Shown piece by piece: positions 8,628 to 17,312 of a stretch of DNA of 64,000 nt. The notes below the pieces were generated by a model. It was not told where the DNA came from and did not search any database. It saw only the letters and a program-made list of their open reading frames with translations. Both the position numbers and the translations under genes were made by a program. The stretch's first letter is position 1. Every line of letters starts with the position of its first letter. The stretch comes from Lysobacterales bacterium (lineage in GTDB: Bacteria > Pseudomonadota > Gammaproteobacteria > Xanthomonadales > SZUA-38), in assembly GCA_030065125.1 (NCBI GenBank), contig JASJDM010000009.1:43728-107727 (forward strand), written 5' to 3'.

Positions 8628-10301
8628 ATGAATCCAATGTCTATCACCAAAACCCTCGTCATCCCGCTGACCCTGCTGCTCACTGGCTGCAGCCAGGAGG
8701 CACCCCAACGGGAAGCCGGTTCGGAACCGGCGGCAGAAGACACCTCGCCGCCGCCGGTCAGCAATCCACGCTTTGACATCTATGCGCCGGTTACCCTCAC
8801 CGCCGACCTGGACCATCTGTCCGACAACCAGAAACAGATGGTGGCTACCCTGATAGAAGCGTCAAAGATCATGGACGGTCTTTTCTGGCGCCAGGCCTAC
8901 GGGGATCCCGCTGAACTGCTCGATGGAATCACCAATCCGGCAGCCCGGGCCTTTGCCACCATCAATTACGGTCCGTGGGACCGGCTGGACGCCAATCGAC
9001 CGTTTATCGACGGCGTCGGCGACAAGCCGGCGGGTGCCCGCTATTACCCGGCGGACATGAGCAAACAGGAGTTCGAGGCCTGGGACCAGGAGGGCAAAGA
9101 CGGCCTGTATTCCCTGGTGACCCGGGACGAGCAGGGTCAGCTGCAGCTGATCCCTTACAGCCAGGCCTTCGGTGAGGAACTGGCCCAGGCTGGAGACCTG
9201 TTGCGCCAGGCGGCCGACCTGGCCGAACACGAGGGGTTTGCCAACTACCTGCGGCTGCGCGCCGACGCCCTGCTCAGCGACGACTACCTGGCCAGCGACA
9301 TGGCCTGGATGGACAACAAGACCAACCCCATCGAGCTGGTCTACGGCCCCATCGAAACCTACGAAGACCAGCTGTTCGGCTACCGGGCTGCGTTTGAGTC
9401 CTACGTGCTGATCAAGGACCTGGCCTGGAGCGAACGACTGGCGAAGTTTGCGCAGTTTCTGCCGGAGCTGCAGCAGGGTCTGCCGGTACCGGAAGCCTAC
9501 CGCTCGGAGACACCCGGTTCCGACGCCGATCTCAACGCATACGACGTGGTTTATTACGCCGGCGACTGCAACGCGGGCTCCAAGACCATCGCCATCAACC
9601 TGCCCAACGACGAGCGTGTTCAGCTGGAGAAAGGCACCCGGCGCCTGCAGCTGAAAAACGCCATGCGGGCCAAGTTCGACCAGATCCTGGTGCCTATCGC
9701 CGAGGAATTGATCGCCGAGGACCAGCGCCGGCACATCACCTTTGACGCGTTTTTCGGCAACACCATGTTCCACGAGGTGGCCCACGGGCTGGGAATCAAG
9801 AACACCATCAACGGCTCGGGCACGGTACGCCAGGCGCTGAAGGAGACCGCCTCGGCCCTGGAAGAAGGCAAAGCCGATATCCTCGGCCTGTACATGATCA
9901 CCCGCCTGTTCGAGAAGGGTGAAATCACCGAAGGTGAGCTGATGGACAACTACGTCACCTTCCTGGCCGGTATCTTCCGCTCGGTGCGCTTCGGCGCCAC
10001 CTCGGCTCACGGCCGTGCCAACATGGTTCGCTTCAATTTCTTTGCCGACCAGGGTGCGTTCACCAAGGACGACTCCGGTGCCTACCGGGTCAACTTCGAC
10101 GCCATGCAGCGGGCCATGACCGAGCTGAGCAGGGTGATCCTGACCCTGCAGGGTGACGGCAACTACGAAGGCGCGGTGCAGCTGCTGACCGAGCAGGGCG
10201 TCATCAGCGAAGCACTGCAATCCGAACTGGACCGCCTGTCCGAGGCCGGAATTCCGGTGGACATTGTGTTCGAGCAGGGGGTGGATGTACTGGGTCTTTG
10301 A
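8628..10301 (+). CDS. M49-like (dipeptidyl-peptidase III family) zinc hydrolase, lipoprotein
   Basis: About 557 residues from the ATG at 8628, preceded by GAGG 6 bases upstream; a GTG at 8616 that overlaps the TPR stop is the alternative. The N-terminus is a lipoprotein signal with lipobox LLTGC. The central MFHEVAHGLGIKN gives a zinc-binding HExxH, and a downstream LEEGKADILGLY supplies the third-ligand glutamate region, as in DPP III-related proteins. True DPP III has HExxGH, so this is a short HExxH variant of the family. It probably acts at the outer or inner membrane surface as a peptidase; the substrate is unknown. Coupled to the TPR gene. Confidence 0.82.
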   Translation: MNPMSITKTLVIPLTLLLTGCSQEAPQREAGSEPAAEDTSPPPVSNPRFDIYAPVTLTADLDHLSDNQKQMVATLIEASKIMDGLFWRQAYGDPAELLDGITNPAARAFATINYGPWDRLDANRPFIDGVGDKPAGARYYPADMSKQEFEAWDQEGKDGLYSLVTRDEQGQLQLIPYSQAFGEELAQAGDLLRQAADLAEHEGFANYLRLRADALLSDDYLASDMAWMDNKTNPIELVYGPIETYEDQLFGYRAAFESYVLIKDLAWSERLAKFAQFLPELQQGLPVPEAYRSETPGSDADLNAYDVVYYAGDCNAGSKTIAINLPNDERVQLEKGTRRLQLKNAMRAKFDQILVPIAEELIAEDQRRHITFDAFFGNTMFHEVAHGLGIKNTINGSGTVRQALKETASALEEGKADILGLYMITRLFEKGEITEGELMDNYVTFLAGIFRSVRFGATSAHGRANMVRFNFFADQGAFTKDDSGAYRVNFDAMQRAMTELSRVILTLQGDGNYEGAVQLLTEQGVISEALQSELDRLSEAGIPVDIVFEQGVDVLGL

Positions 10302-12332
10302 TCAGTCGCTGCCCAGCAGGTCCAGAAACCCGTCGGGGTCAATCACCGGTTCCCGGCAGACCGTTCCTTCACACAGGTAGGCGGTGAAGGGTCCGGTGGA
10401 AGCAAAGCGCGCCTCCAGTGCCGACCCGGTTGGCGCATAGACCTCGTCGCGAACGTCCAGGCGACCCGCCAGCCGCGCCCGGGTCTGGCGGACCACGTCG
10501 GGGTCCCCGGTCAGCACGATGTGATGCGGCGGACAGGCGAAACGGTCCAGCGCCGTCAGCAGGGCCCCGTGGGCCTGGGGCGCCCGGCTGAGGGCCTGCC
10601 CGGCCGACGCCAGGGCGCGCTCAGCGGATTCCAGGTAGCGGGCCTCACCCAGCAGGTGGCCCAGCCGGCACAGCCCCTCTACCGCCGCGGCGTTGCCGGC
10701 AGGCATGGCGTCGTCCTGAAAAGGCCGAGGCCGCTGGATCAACGGCTCGTGGTCATGGGACGTAAAATAAAAGCCGCCCGATTCGGTATCCTCGAACCAG
10801 GCCAGCAGGGCATCCGCGAGCCTGGCGGCGAACTCCAGGTCCCGGTCCTGCCAGTCTACCGACAACAGGGCAAGAGTACCGTTAAGCAGGTGTGCGTAGT
10901 CGTCCAGGTACCCGTTCAGGTGTGCTCGATCCTCTGAGGCAACGGCCAGCAGCCGTTCCTCCCGCCACAGGGTGGCGCGAACAAAATCCAGCGCCCGGCG
11001 GGCTGACGCCAGCATCAGGCGCTCGTTCAGAAGCTGCCCGGCAACCGCCATGCCCCGGATCATCAGTCCGTTCCAGCTGGTCAGAATCTTGGTGTCACAC
11101 AGCGGCGGTTCGCGGCGGCGGCGGTGGGTCAGCAGCTTGCGCCGGGCGCTGTCCAGCCGGCGCCGGGCCTCGGATGGGCTGAGGTCCAGCTCGGCCACCA
11201 GCTCGCCGATGGATCGGGCCAGGTAGGGATTCCAGGCGTGGCCCTCGAAATTGGGCGGCAGATCCATACCGTAGCGGGGCAGGAACAGTTCCGCCTCCTC
11301 CGGCTCCAGCAGGTCAACCACCTCCTGGCGCGACCACAGGTAGTACCGCCCCTCCTCGCCCTCGGAATCCGCATCCCAGGCCGAATAGTAGCCGCCGTCC
11401 TCGCCCTGCAGATCGCGGACGATCCAGTCCCCCATCTCGGAAGCGACTTCCTTGAAGCGCCGCTGCCCGGTGTGGACAAAAGCCTGGGCATAAAGGGGCA
11501 GCAGCTGGGCATTGTCGTAACCCATCTTCTCGAAGTGGGGGATCAACCACCTGTCGTCCACGCTGTAGCGGCAGAAGCCGCCGGCCAGGTGATCGTAGAC
11601 GCCGCCCGCCGCCATCTTCTCCAGGGTGCTCCCGGCCATGTGCCACGCATCCCGGCGCTGCTCCCGGTCAAACCCGGACCATTCCATCAGGAATCGAAGA
11701 TTGGTGGGGTGCGGAAACTTGGGAGCTGAGCCGAAGCCTCCGTAGGTCGGATCAAACTGTTGCCGCAGCTCCTCCAGGGCCCGGCTGCCCAGGTCCAGGT
11801 CGGGCAGGCCGCTGGTTTCCGGCGGTTCAGCCAGCCGCTGCAGAACGCCTTTCAGTTCGTCCCCCTGGGCTCTCAGCTGATCCCGCTGCTGATCCCAGGC
11901 GGCGGCAACCCGACCCAGCAGTTCAACAAACCCCGGCATGCCGTAGCGGGTTTTCGGCGGAAAGTAGGTGCCGGCAAAAAAGGGAACGTGGGTGTCCGGG
12001 TCCAGGAACGCCGTCAGCGGCCAGCCGCCACCGCGGTCCGTCAACAGCTGGTGGCTGAGCTGATAGATGCGATCCAGGTCGGGCCGTTCCTCCCGGTCCA
12101 CCTTGATATTGACGAACAGCCGGTTCATTACCGCCGCGGCGGCCGGATCCTCGAAAGACTCGTGGGCCATGACATGGCACCAGTGGCATGCCGAGTAGCC
12201 CACGGACAGCAGAATGGGTCTGGCCGACGCCCGCGCCTCATCCAACGCTTCATCACACCAGGGCCACCAATGGACGGGGTTGTCGGCGTGCTGCCGCAGG
12301 TACGGACTGGTGGCGTCGCCCAGGCGATTCAT
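10302..12332 (-). CDS. YyaL/DUF255 thioredoxin-domain protein
   Basis: 676 residues, the usual length of the YyaL/SPATA20 family. The N-terminal thioredoxin-like domain (about 1-165) contains the family signature YSACHWCHVMAHESFED, with a CxxC redox pair, and VNIKVDREERPDLD. The rest is an (alpha/alpha)6-barrel like N-acylglucosamine 2-epimerase or glycosidase proteins (EKMGYDNAQLLPLYAQAF, YYSAWDADSEGEEG, TSWNGLMIRG). The biochemical function of the family is not settled. It begins 15 bases after the stop of the cysteine-rich micro-protein and ends directly against the converging M49-like gene. Confidence 0.9.
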   Translation of the reverse strand: MNRLGDATSPYLRQHADNPVHWWPWCDEALDEARASARPILLSVGYSACHWCHVMAHESFEDPAAAAVMNRLFVNIKVDREERPDLDRIYQLSHQLLTDRGGGWPLTAFLDPDTHVPFFAGTYFPPKTRYGMPGFVELLGRVAAAWDQQRDQLRAQGDELKGVLQRLAEPPETSGLPDLDLGSRALEELRQQFDPTYGGFGSAPKFPHPTNLRFLMEWSGFDREQRRDAWHMAGSTLEKMAAGGVYDHLAGGFCRYSVDDRWLIPHFEKMGYDNAQLLPLYAQAFVHTGQRRFKEVASEMGDWIVRDLQGEDGGYYSAWDADSEGEEGRYYLWSRQEVVDLLEPEEAELFLPRYGMDLPPNFEGHAWNPYLARSIGELVAELDLSPSEARRRLDSARRKLLTHRRRREPPLCDTKILTSWNGLMIRGMAVAGQLLNERLMLASARRALDFVRATLWREERLLAVASEDRAHLNGYLDDYAHLLNGTLALLSVDWQDRDLEFAARLADALLAWFEDTESGGFYFTSHDHEPLIQRPRPFQDDAMPAGNAAAVEGLCRLGHLLGEARYLESAERALASAGQALSRAPQAHGALLTALDRFACPPHHIVLTGDPDVVRQTRARLAGRLDVRDEVYAPTGSALEARFASTGPFTAYLCEGTVCREPVIDPDGFLDLLGSD

Positions 12333-12347
12333 GTCGCGCGACTGGTT

Positions 12348-12488
12348 TCAGTCGTCTTTGCTTTCTGCCCGCGGTTCGGAAGACGACGGCTCAGGCTTCT
12401 GGTCGCCGATGACACCTTTCAGCGGGCAAACCTTGAAGATCGGACATTTTTTGCAGCCCAGGGTCAGGGCGCCGGGACAAAGAGTCAT
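12348..12488 (-). CDS. 46-residue cysteine-rich micro-protein
   Basis: Read directly on the minus strand: ATG at 12488, TGA at 12350-12348, 46 residues. GAGG sits 7 bases before the ATG, an excellent ribosome-binding site. The N-terminal half holds four cysteines (LCPGALTLGC, KKCPIFKVCPLKG), giving C-x7-C-x2-C-x5-C. The C-terminal half is polar and probably disordered (PEPSSSEPRAESKDD). The motif looks like a metal- or Fe-S-binding mini-domain. It lies 15 bases upstream of the CxxC-containing YyaL-family gene, on the same strand, so a redox or metal link is possible but unproven. I do not recognise a named family. Confidence 0.7.
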   Translation of the reverse strand: MTLCPGALTLGCKKCPIFKVCPLKGVIGDQKPEPSSSEPRAESKDD

Positions 12489-12550
12489 GGTTTTTCCTCA
12501 TTCGAGACTTTACAGTCTATACCCATCAGGTCCCTCAGGCCCGTGCCGCG

Positions 12551-12693
12551 AAGGACGTTGAGCAATACTCCATCACCCAGCTCCTGGCCCAGGCCGGCAG
12601 CGGCGATCACTGATCAAGGTGCTGCGCGATGGTGACCGACATGACGAGGCGAATCAGCTGGAGCGCCGGCTGACGGCGACCGCCAGCCAGTAG
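12551..12693 (+). pseudogene. Possible scar of an ECF sigma factor plus TPR/kinase locus
   Basis: On the plus strand one frame reads SITQLLAQAGSGDH then a stop, which resembles the first residues of ECF sigma factors. An overlapping frame then reads VLRDGDRHDEANQLERRL before a stop, which resembles the tail of a TPR segment. Sigma factors of this type often sit just before a Ser/Thr kinase with TPRs, so an internal deletion could leave these two ends. There is no start codon, ribosome-binding site or intact domain. This is a weak, speculative call from short matches. The remaining 12489-12750 region shows nothing else I recognise. Confidence 0.22.
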
Positions 12694-12750
12694 CCGGCCG
12701 GAATTGCCACCCTGGCGCCGGGGCCTGGCCCACGTCAAGTCAGGACATCG

Positions 12751-15372
12751 TCAGCCACGCATGGTTTCCTGAACGGTTCGGAGCAGCTCGTCCAGGCGGA
12801 AGGGTTTCTGCAGAAAGCCAGCCAATCCCTCGAATTCCTGTTCATGCTTCACCCGGTCGGGTGTAAACCCGCTCATGAGTACAACCGGCAACGTGCTGTC
12901 CCGCTCGGTCAGTTTCCTGAACGTCTGCAGACCAGTCATGCCGGGCATGTTGAAGTCCAGCAACACGAGAGACATCCCTCGATCCTGACAATCGAAGACC
13001 TCGATTCCTTCTTCGCCTGAGCTCGCGCTGACCACCCTGTAACCTTCCGCGGTCAGTGCAGATTCCATGAATTCGCGCACCATCTCTTCATCATCAATGA
13101 CCAGCACCGTCGTGTTTTCATGGGGCGTTTTCGACTGAGCCGGGGCGTCACGGCTTTCCGTCCTGACCAGCCCGGCGTCACTTCGAGGAAGCCATACGCG
13201 CAGCGTCGTAGCTCCCTCGCTGGACAGCACGTCGATGCCGCCACCATGACGCCGAACAATGCCCAGCACCGATGCCAGTCCAAGACCGCGCCCCGCGTCC
13301 TTGGTGGAGAAGAAAGGATCGAATGCGCGTTTTTTGGTGTCCGCATCAAACCCTGAGCCGCTGTCCACCACGTCCAGCCTTACATAAGCTCCGGGCTTCA
13401 ACTCCGTCATACTGTCCGTTTCGTCCAGGTCCCGGGCTGATAACGTCACTTCCTCGAGCCGTATCAGGATTCTGCCGCGCATGTCGTGCATCGCTTCGCC
13501 GGCATTGACCACCAGGTTCAGGATCAGCTGACGAATCTGGGTAGGGTCACAGTGGGCGACAGCCGGTGTCTCGGGCAGGTCCAGCTGCAATTCGTGGCGA
13601 TTGCCGATGGAAGACTCCAGGACTTTTTCCATGCTGGTGATAATTTCCCGGGCATCCGCGGGCTCAAACTCCGCTTCACCACGTCCAGCATAAATCAGCA
13701 TCTGACGAGTCAGATCCACAGCACGGATTCCTGAATCACGAATGCGCTCCAACTGCACTGAAAGCTTTTCCGGTGGATCCTGGGCCAGCGCCAGATCGGC
13801 GGCGCCAAGCACACCGACCAGCAGGTTGTTGAAGTCATGCGCGATGCCACCCGCAAGAACAACAAGGCTGTCCGATTTCTGGGAGTCGTAAACCTTGCGT
13901 TCGAGTTTTTCCTGCAGCTCATTCTGTTGACGCTCCAGCGTCACGTCGACATCCATGCCGATGACGCGCCGCGGGTGCCCGTCCGGTTCCCAGTCAATGA
14001 CTCTCGCCCGCCGTCGGTACCAGCGATAGGATCCGTCCTCGTGGCGAAGCTGCATCGTCTCGTCATACAGACCACCGCTTCCCTGGAACTGCCTGGGAAA
14101 ATCCTCCGCGGTCACCACCCGGTTATCCGGATGTATCAACCCGATCCAGTCGCCCACGTTCCTCGGCGCCTCATCCCGTCCATACCCCAGACCGGCCAGC
14201 CAGCCGTCAGAGACAATGACCACGTCGCTGGAAAGATTGATGTCCCAGCCACCATCGGATATGGAGTCGACCATGAGGCGAAAACGCTCTTCGCTGCGGG
14301 CGCGTGCTGCATCCGCCCCTTCCCGCTGGGCGATGACTTCGCGCAGGGCCAGGTTTCTCCTGTCAGCCAGCCCGGCCCATATCAGGTACAGCAGGACGAA
14401 TGCCGCAGCGGCGAACCCCAAAACCGCCGGCTGGAGTTTTCGCGGCGCATACTCGCGCCCCGGATCCAGTACGATGGACCAGCTGCGGCCCGCGTATTCG
14501 ATGTTTGAGCGGATACCCTGGATGTCGGAAATCGGTTCGACATCGTTCTGAAAAAGCATCCCTTCGCCACCTTCGGCGGCCCGATCCTGGACGGTGACCT
14601 TCATACTGCCCAGCGGAAACTCCTCCAGCGCCGTCGAAATGGCATCGCCCATGCGCAGTACGCCCACGACAAATCCGATGGTGCCCTCAACGCCCCTGTT
14701 GACCGGTGCAAACACCAGCAGCCCGCTCTGGTTTTCGGTTTCCTGAACGAGGGTGATGGGCGCCGTTGCGCTCACCATTCCCAGCCTCCGCGCCGACTCC
14801 AGGGCTTCTCGTCGCCGGGATTCGGAAGCCACGTCAAAACCGATGGCATTCTCATTGCCCTCGATGGGCAGAATGATCTCCACCACCACGTATTCCGCGG
14901 CCGGCATGGCGGACATCAGGCTTCCGGACACGTCGCGGTGGGTAATCCTGAAGTCTGGATCTCCACGCGCGCGAACAGCGTCCTCATAGCGCTGGCGATC
15001 TTCTCCTCGAACGATGGGATCCCACCCCAATGCCTGGAGCGTGGGTTCCCGCTCGATCAGCGGTTGGCTGACAATGGTGAAGTATTCATGGACGTCTTCA
15101 CGTATGACGCCCAGGAATCTGGCCGTGTCCGCAATGGCAGTCGTCACCGAGGACAATTCACGTTCGATGGACTCGATACGCACCTTGGCGTCAGCCTCAA
15201 ACCGGCTCACCGCGATTTCGGTTTCAACCGAGTGTGCGTACCACCAGATCGCTGTAGACGCGACCAGACCCGTTGCGCCGACGACCCAGCGAAGCCATCT
15301 GGGGTAAAGCGATCTTGTGTCCCGGGAGCTTGCCAACGAGGGGAAAAATTCCGTAAATGACCAGGAAAGCAT
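12751..15372 (-). CDS. Hybrid sensor histidine kinase (CHASE-PAS-HisKA-HATPase-REC)
   Basis: 873 residues. A first membrane helix is at about 27-47 (WVVGATGLVASTAIWWY). A periplasmic CHASE domain follows (LGWDPIVRGEDRQRYEDAV, FRITHRD). A second helix lies near 315-335 (VLGFAAAAFVLLYLIWAGL). Then come a PAS domain with PAC-type segment (MQLRHEDGSYRWYRRRARV), the phospho-acceptor box LAGGIAHDFNNLLVGVLG, and an HATPase domain with NLVVNAGEAM, DSGSGFD and GRGLGLASVLG. The last 125 residues are a receiver domain (VLVIDDEE, phospho-acceptor Asp in LVLLDFNMPG, LQKPFRLDEL). It probably senses a small extracytoplasmic ligand. No cognate response regulator is adjacent, so it may use its own receiver or a distant partner. 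Confidence 0.92.
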   Translation of the reverse strand: MLSWSFTEFFPSLASSRDTRSLYPRWLRWVVGATGLVASTAIWWYAHSVETEIAVSRFEADAKVRIESIERELSSVTTAIADTARFLGVIREDVHEYFTIVSQPLIEREPTLQALGWDPIVRGEDRQRYEDAVRARGDPDFRITHRDVSGSLMSAMPAAEYVVVEIILPIEGNENAIGFDVASESRRREALESARRLGMVSATAPITLVQETENQSGLLVFAPVNRGVEGTIGFVVGVLRMGDAISTALEEFPLGSMKVTVQDRAAEGGEGMLFQNDVEPISDIQGIRSNIEYAGRSWSIVLDPGREYAPRKLQPAVLGFAAAAFVLLYLIWAGLADRRNLALREVIAQREGADAARARSEERFRLMVDSISDGGWDINLSSDVVIVSDGWLAGLGYGRDEAPRNVGDWIGLIHPDNRVVTAEDFPRQFQGSGGLYDETMQLRHEDGSYRWYRRRARVIDWEPDGHPRRVIGMDVDVTLERQQNELQEKLERKVYDSQKSDSLVVLAGGIAHDFNNLLVGVLGAADLALAQDPPEKLSVQLERIRDSGIRAVDLTRQMLIYAGRGEAEFEPADAREIITSMEKVLESSIGNRHELQLDLPETPAVAHCDPTQIRQLILNLVVNAGEAMHDMRGRILIRLEEVTLSARDLDETDSMTELKPGAYVRLDVVDSGSGFDADTKKRAFDPFFSTKDAGRGLGLASVLGIVRRHGGGIDVLSSEGATTLRVWLPRSDAGLVRTESRDAPAQSKTPHENTTVLVIDDEEMVREFMESALTAEGYRVVSASSGEEGIEVFDCQDRGMSLVLLDFNMPGMTGLQTFRKLTERDSTLPVVLMSGFTPDRVKHEQEFEGLAGFLQKPFRLDELLRTVQETMRG

Positions 15373-15513
15373 ACATCACCCCCGCAGACCCTGACCTCGT
15401 GATTTTCCGCAGGGTCGCTGAACCCCACGGCGTGCCGCTGGCTGCACAGGAAGGTTTGTCGGGCTCCGATCGAACAGACTGAGATGGCTGCGGCACCCGT
15501 CCAATAGACCGCT

Positions 15514-15541
15514 TTGCTTGCAGCCGGGGCACCGCTACAAT
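15514..15541 (+). promoter_or_regulatory. Predicted promoter of lgt
   Basis: TTGCTT at 15514-15519 and TACAAT at 15536-15541 are separated by 16 bp, a good sigma-70-type arrangement. Only six bases separate the -10 hexamer from the GTG at 15548, so transcription would start at or next to the start codon. No Shine-Dalgarno sequence fits in between. Confidence 0.5.
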
Positions 15542-15547
15542 CCGGCC

Positions 15548-16399
15548 GTGCCCTATTACGTCAACTTTGATCCCGTTGCTTTTTCCCTGGGTCCCCTGAA
15601 GATCCACTGGTACGGCATCATGTACCTGGTGGGGTTCATCTGTTTCTGGCTGCTGGGCAGCTACCGGGCCGGTCGGCCAAACTCCGGCTGGAAGAAAGAA
15701 GAAGTCTCCGATTTCCTGTTCTACGGCGCCCTGGGCGTGATTCTTGGCGGACGCCTGGGTTACATCCTGTTCTACGATTTCGCCAACGTCATCGACGATC
15801 CGCTGCGCATCCTCCAGATCTGGAAGGGCGGCATGTCATTCCACGGCGGATTCCTGGGTGTGCTGGTGGCCATGCTCTGGTTCGCCCGCAAAACCGGGCG
15901 ACGGTTCTTCCAGGTGTCTGATTTCTTCATACCAATGATCGCGCCCGGCCTGTTCTTTGGACGGGTGGGCAATTTTATCGGCGGCGAACTGTGGGGCCGG
16001 GTATCCGATGCGCCCTGGGCCATGATCTTTCCCCGGTCCATCGATGTCCGTCCCTGGAATCCGGAAGTGATCTACCAGCAGTACCTGGCTGGCCAGTTGA
16101 ATGACCAGGCGCGCCACCCGTCCCAGCTGTACGAGGCCCTGCTGGAAGGGCTGTTACTGTTCGTCATCGTCTGGGTCTATTCCAGCAAACCCCGGCCGGC
16201 CATGGCCGTGACCGGATTTTTCATGATCGGCTACGGCGCCTTCCGCAGCCTGGTGGAACACTACCGCGAACCGGACGCTGACAAGGGATTCCTGCTGGGT
16301 GACTGGCTGACCATGGGCCAGTTGCTGTCTTTTCCGCTGATTGCCGCGGGCCTGGTCATGATGATCCTGGCCAGTCGCAAGCGGGTGGCTGTGGATTGA
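15548..16399 (+). CDS. lgt: Prolipoprotein diacylglyceryl transferase
   Basis: 283 residues from the GTG at 15548 (protein begins [15 protein letters not shown]), which fits the family better than the more distal in-frame start. Lgt is an inner-membrane enzyme that transfers diacylglycerol from phosphatidylglycerol to the lipobox cysteine of prolipoproteins. Family signatures are clear: FHGGFLGVL with the essential His, the Lgt signature [15 protein letters not shown], and [16 protein letters not shown]. About seven membrane helices are present. It lies 10 bases before thyA, the common lgt-thyA pair of gammaproteobacteria. Confidence 0.97.
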   Translation: MPYYVNFDPVAFSLGPLKIHWYGIMYLVGFICFWLLGSYRAGRPNSGWKKEEVSDFLFYGALGVILGGRLGYILFYDFANVIDDPLRILQIWKGGMSFHGGFLGVLVAMLWFARKTGRRFFQVSDFFIPMIAPGLFFGRVGNFIGGELWGRVSDAPWAMIFPRSIDVRPWNPEVIYQQYLAGQLNDQARHPSQLYEALLEGLLLFVIVWVYSSKPRPAMAVTGFFMIGYGAFRSLVEHYREPDADKGFLLGDWLTMGQLLSFPLIAAGLVMMILASRKRVAVD

Positions 16400-16409
16400 T
16401 GGAGGTCAA

Positions 16410-17204
16410 GTGAAGCAATACCTGAACCTGATGCAGCGGATCCTGGACGAGGGAACCCAGCGCGGCGACCGAACCGGAACCGGCACGCTGGCCGTATTCG
16501 GCCACCAGATGCGGTTTGACCTTACCCAGGGTTTTCCGGTGCTCACCACCAAGAAACTGCACCTGAAGTCCATCATTCACGAACTGCTCTGGTTCCTGGC
16601 GGGCGACACCAATATCGCGTACCTCAACGAAAACGGCGTTCGCATCTGGGACGAATGGGCGGACGAACACGGCGAACTCGGGCCGGTCTATGGCCACCAG
16701 TGGCGATCCTGGCCCACTCCGGACGGCGGCACCATCGACCAGATGCAGGGACTGCTGCACAACCTGCGCAACAACCCCTACTCACGGCGTCACATCGTCA
16801 GTGCCTGGAACGTGGCGGAGGTGGATCACATGGCGCTGCCCCCCTGCCATACCCTGTTCCAGTTCTACGTGGCTGACGGCAGGCTGTCGTGCCAGCTGTA
16901 CCAGCGATCAGCGGACGTGTTCCTGGGCGTTCCATTCAACATCGCGTCCTACGCCCTGCTGACCCGGATGATGGCCCAGGTCTGCGAGCTGCAGCCGGGA
17001 GACTTTGTCCACACCTTTGGCGATGCCCACCTGTACCTGAACCACCTGGACCAGGCCCGGGAGCAGTTGTCCCGCGAGCCGCGCACCCTGCCGGAGATGC
17101 AGATCAACCCCGACGTCAAGGACCTGTTTGCATTCCGCTTTGAAGATTTTGAACTGACCGGCTACGACCCCCACCCCCACATCAAGGCCGCGGTGGCGGT
17201 TTAG
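16410..17204 (+). CDS. thyA: Thymidylate synthase
   Basis: 264 residues, identical in length to E. coli ThyA. It converts dUMP and 5,10-methylenetetrahydrofolate to dTMP and dihydrofolate. Visible motifs are [14 protein letters not shown], the catalytic cysteine in [14 protein letters not shown], the substrate-binding [20 protein letters not shown] and [12 protein letters not shown], and the C-terminal [10 protein letters not shown]. The start is a GTG with GGAGG just upstream. It follows lgt in one transcript. The dihydrofolate it makes is recycled by the folA product encoded about 4.4 kb downstream. Confidence 0.98.
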   Translation: MKQYLNLMQRILDEGTQRGDRTGTGTLAVFGHQMRFDLTQGFPVLTTKKLHLKSIIHELLWFLAGDTNIAYLNENGVRIWDEWADEHGELGPVYGHQWRSWPTPDGGTIDQMQGLLHNLRNNPYSRRHIVSAWNVAEVDHMALPPCHTLFQFYVADGRLSCQLYQRSADVFLGVPFNIASYALLTRMMAQVCELQPGDFVHTFGDAHLYLNHLDQAREQLSREPRTLPEMQINPDVKDLFAFRFEDFELTGYDPHPHIKAAVAV

Positions 17205-17312
17205 CGCCCTGCGAGTCTTTGGACACGCGCTGAAGTTCAGCAAACTGCAAATACCGGACTCCAGGAGTCTGCGCCGCAAAAAGATCCTGGCTGCAAACGC
17301 TGTCACGATTTT

